Shown here in pieces: positions 13,627 through 14,229 of a stretch of DNA of 14,229 bases (position 1 is the first letter of the stretch; every line of letters starts with the position of its first letter). The translations under genes were made by a program, and so were the position numbers. The stretch lies in the NCBI GenBank assembly GCA_038230775.1, contig JBBRMQ010000095.1, positions 1 through 14,229 of the forward strand, read 5' to 3'. Source of the DNA: JBBRMQ01 sp038230775 (GTDB taxonomy: Bacteria > Acidobacteriota > Thermoanaerobaculia > Gp7-AA8). A model generated the notes under the pieces. That model had not been told where the DNA came from. It ran no database searches and worked only from the letters and a program-made list of their open reading frames with translations.

Positions 13627-14229
13627 ATGGAAGAAGCACGCATTCCAGGGCAACTGCTCAACGTCACCAAGCGTTACCCGACCGCGCTCGCCCTGCACGG
13701 TGTTTCGCTCACCATCGGAACCGGAGAGCTCGTGGCCCTGCTCGGATCGAACGGCGCCGGAAAAACGACCGCCGTCAAACTACTCCTCGGCCTCGCCCCG
13801 GCAACATCGGGGACGGCGCGCGTCTTCGGTCTCGACCCTCGCCACGCCGCGAATCGCATCCGCACCGGCGCGATGCTGCAGGTCGGCAAAGTGCCGGAGA
13901 CCCTCCGCGTCCGCGAGCACATCGCGCTCTTCAGGAGCTACTACCCGCATCCGCTGGCGATGCCCAGGATCATCGAAGCCGCAGGATTAACCGGCCTGGA
14001 GAACCGCATTTTCGGCGAGCTCTCCGGCGGTCAAAAGCAGCGCGTTCTGTTCGCGCTGGCGATCTGCGGCGATCCCGACCTGCTAATCCTCGACGAGCCA
14101 ACCGTCGGCCTGGACGTCGAAGGGCGCCGCGGAATGTGGGAACAGATCCGCCGCCTCGTCGGTGGCGGCCGGTCGATTCTCCTGACCACTCACTACATGG
14201 GCGAGGCCGACGCGCTCGCCGACCGCATC
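13627..14229 (+). CDS. ABC transporter ATP-binding protein (3' end outside window)
   Basis: From ATG 13627 the window holds 201 codons of an ABC ATPase. Walker A is GSNGAGKT (residues 40-47), the Q-loop lies in AMLQVGKVPE, the signature is LSGGQ (132-136), Walker B is LLILDEP (152-158) with D156/E157, and the switch His is 189 (TTHYMGEADALADRI). It belongs to the drug and antibiotic export type (CcmA/NatA-like) that normally pairs with an ABC-2 permease, presumably encoded just past the edge. An alternative in-frame ATG at 13591 would add 12 residues; neither start has a clear ribosome-binding site. A palindrome upstream suggests regulation. Confidence 0.9.
   Translation, partial: MEEARIPGQLLNVTKRYPTALALHGVSLTIGTGELVALLGSNGAGKTTAVKLLLGLAPATSGTARVFGLDPRHAANRIRTGAMLQVGKVPETLRVREHIALFRSYYPHPLAMPRIIEAAGLTGLENRIFGELSGGQKQRVLFALAICGDPDLLILDEPTVGLDVEGRRGMWEQIRRLVGGGRSILLTTHYMGEADALADRI

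Overview
The window looks like a GC-rich, loosely packed chromosomal stretch from an uncultured bacterium, most likely Acidobacteriota. The clade guess rests on style rather than a marker gene: a secreted protein tail with ELR-type C-terminal repeats, many secreted proteins and many gene remnants. No rRNA, complete tRNA, CRISPR array or intact transposase was seen.

The main result is that three genes are interrupted by an in-frame UGA that is very probably read as selenocysteine. They are a secreted PQQ-like beta-propeller protein (minus strand, 816 to the left edge, UGA at 726-724), an OsmC-family protein (plus strand, 6772-7230, UGA at 6970) and an exported AhpC/TSA peroxiredoxin (minus strand, 12315-11761, UGA at 12123-12121). 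In OsmC and the peroxiredoxin the UGA falls exactly on the catalytic cysteine. In all three, a perfect GC-rich hairpin with a loop starting GG lies just downstream, where a bacterial SECIS element should be. No selA, selB, selD or tRNA-Sec gene is in the window, so the machinery must lie elsewhere.

Layout, left to right: the PQQ-like selenoprotein (1-816); a degenerate zone (about 940-1450) with a tRNA-Ala 3' fragment, copy 1 of a roughly 138-bp repeat and a frameshifted membrane-protein remnant; a two-gene minus-strand unit of a secreted HExxH protein and a secreted hypothetical protein (4230-1454) behind a consensus-like -35 promoter; a second degenerate zone (4460-5100) with another tRNA-Ala 3' fragment, copy 2 of the repeat and an acyl-CoA dehydrogenase tail; the 5'-truncated tail of a large secreted protein (5100-5621); a RIC-type iron-sulfur repair hemerythrin (6432-5695), divergent from the OsmC selenoprotein; a disulfide oxidoreductase of the lipoamide dehydrogenase/glutathione reductase class (8701-7355); an N-truncated sterol desaturase-family gene with its own in-frame UGA, here more likely a nonsense change (8922-9623); a minus-strand set of peroxiredoxin, nitrilase and nucleoside phosphorylase (12315-9934); two overlapping small genes of unknown function (12678-13207); an outer-membrane protein tail; and the start of an ABC transporter ATPase running off the right edge.

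Functionally, OsmC, the peroxiredoxin, the disulfide oxidoreductase and RIC all fit defence against peroxide or nitric oxide stress. Only the nitrilase-phosphorylase overlap and the secreted pair are firm operon evidence; other links are inference from proximity.
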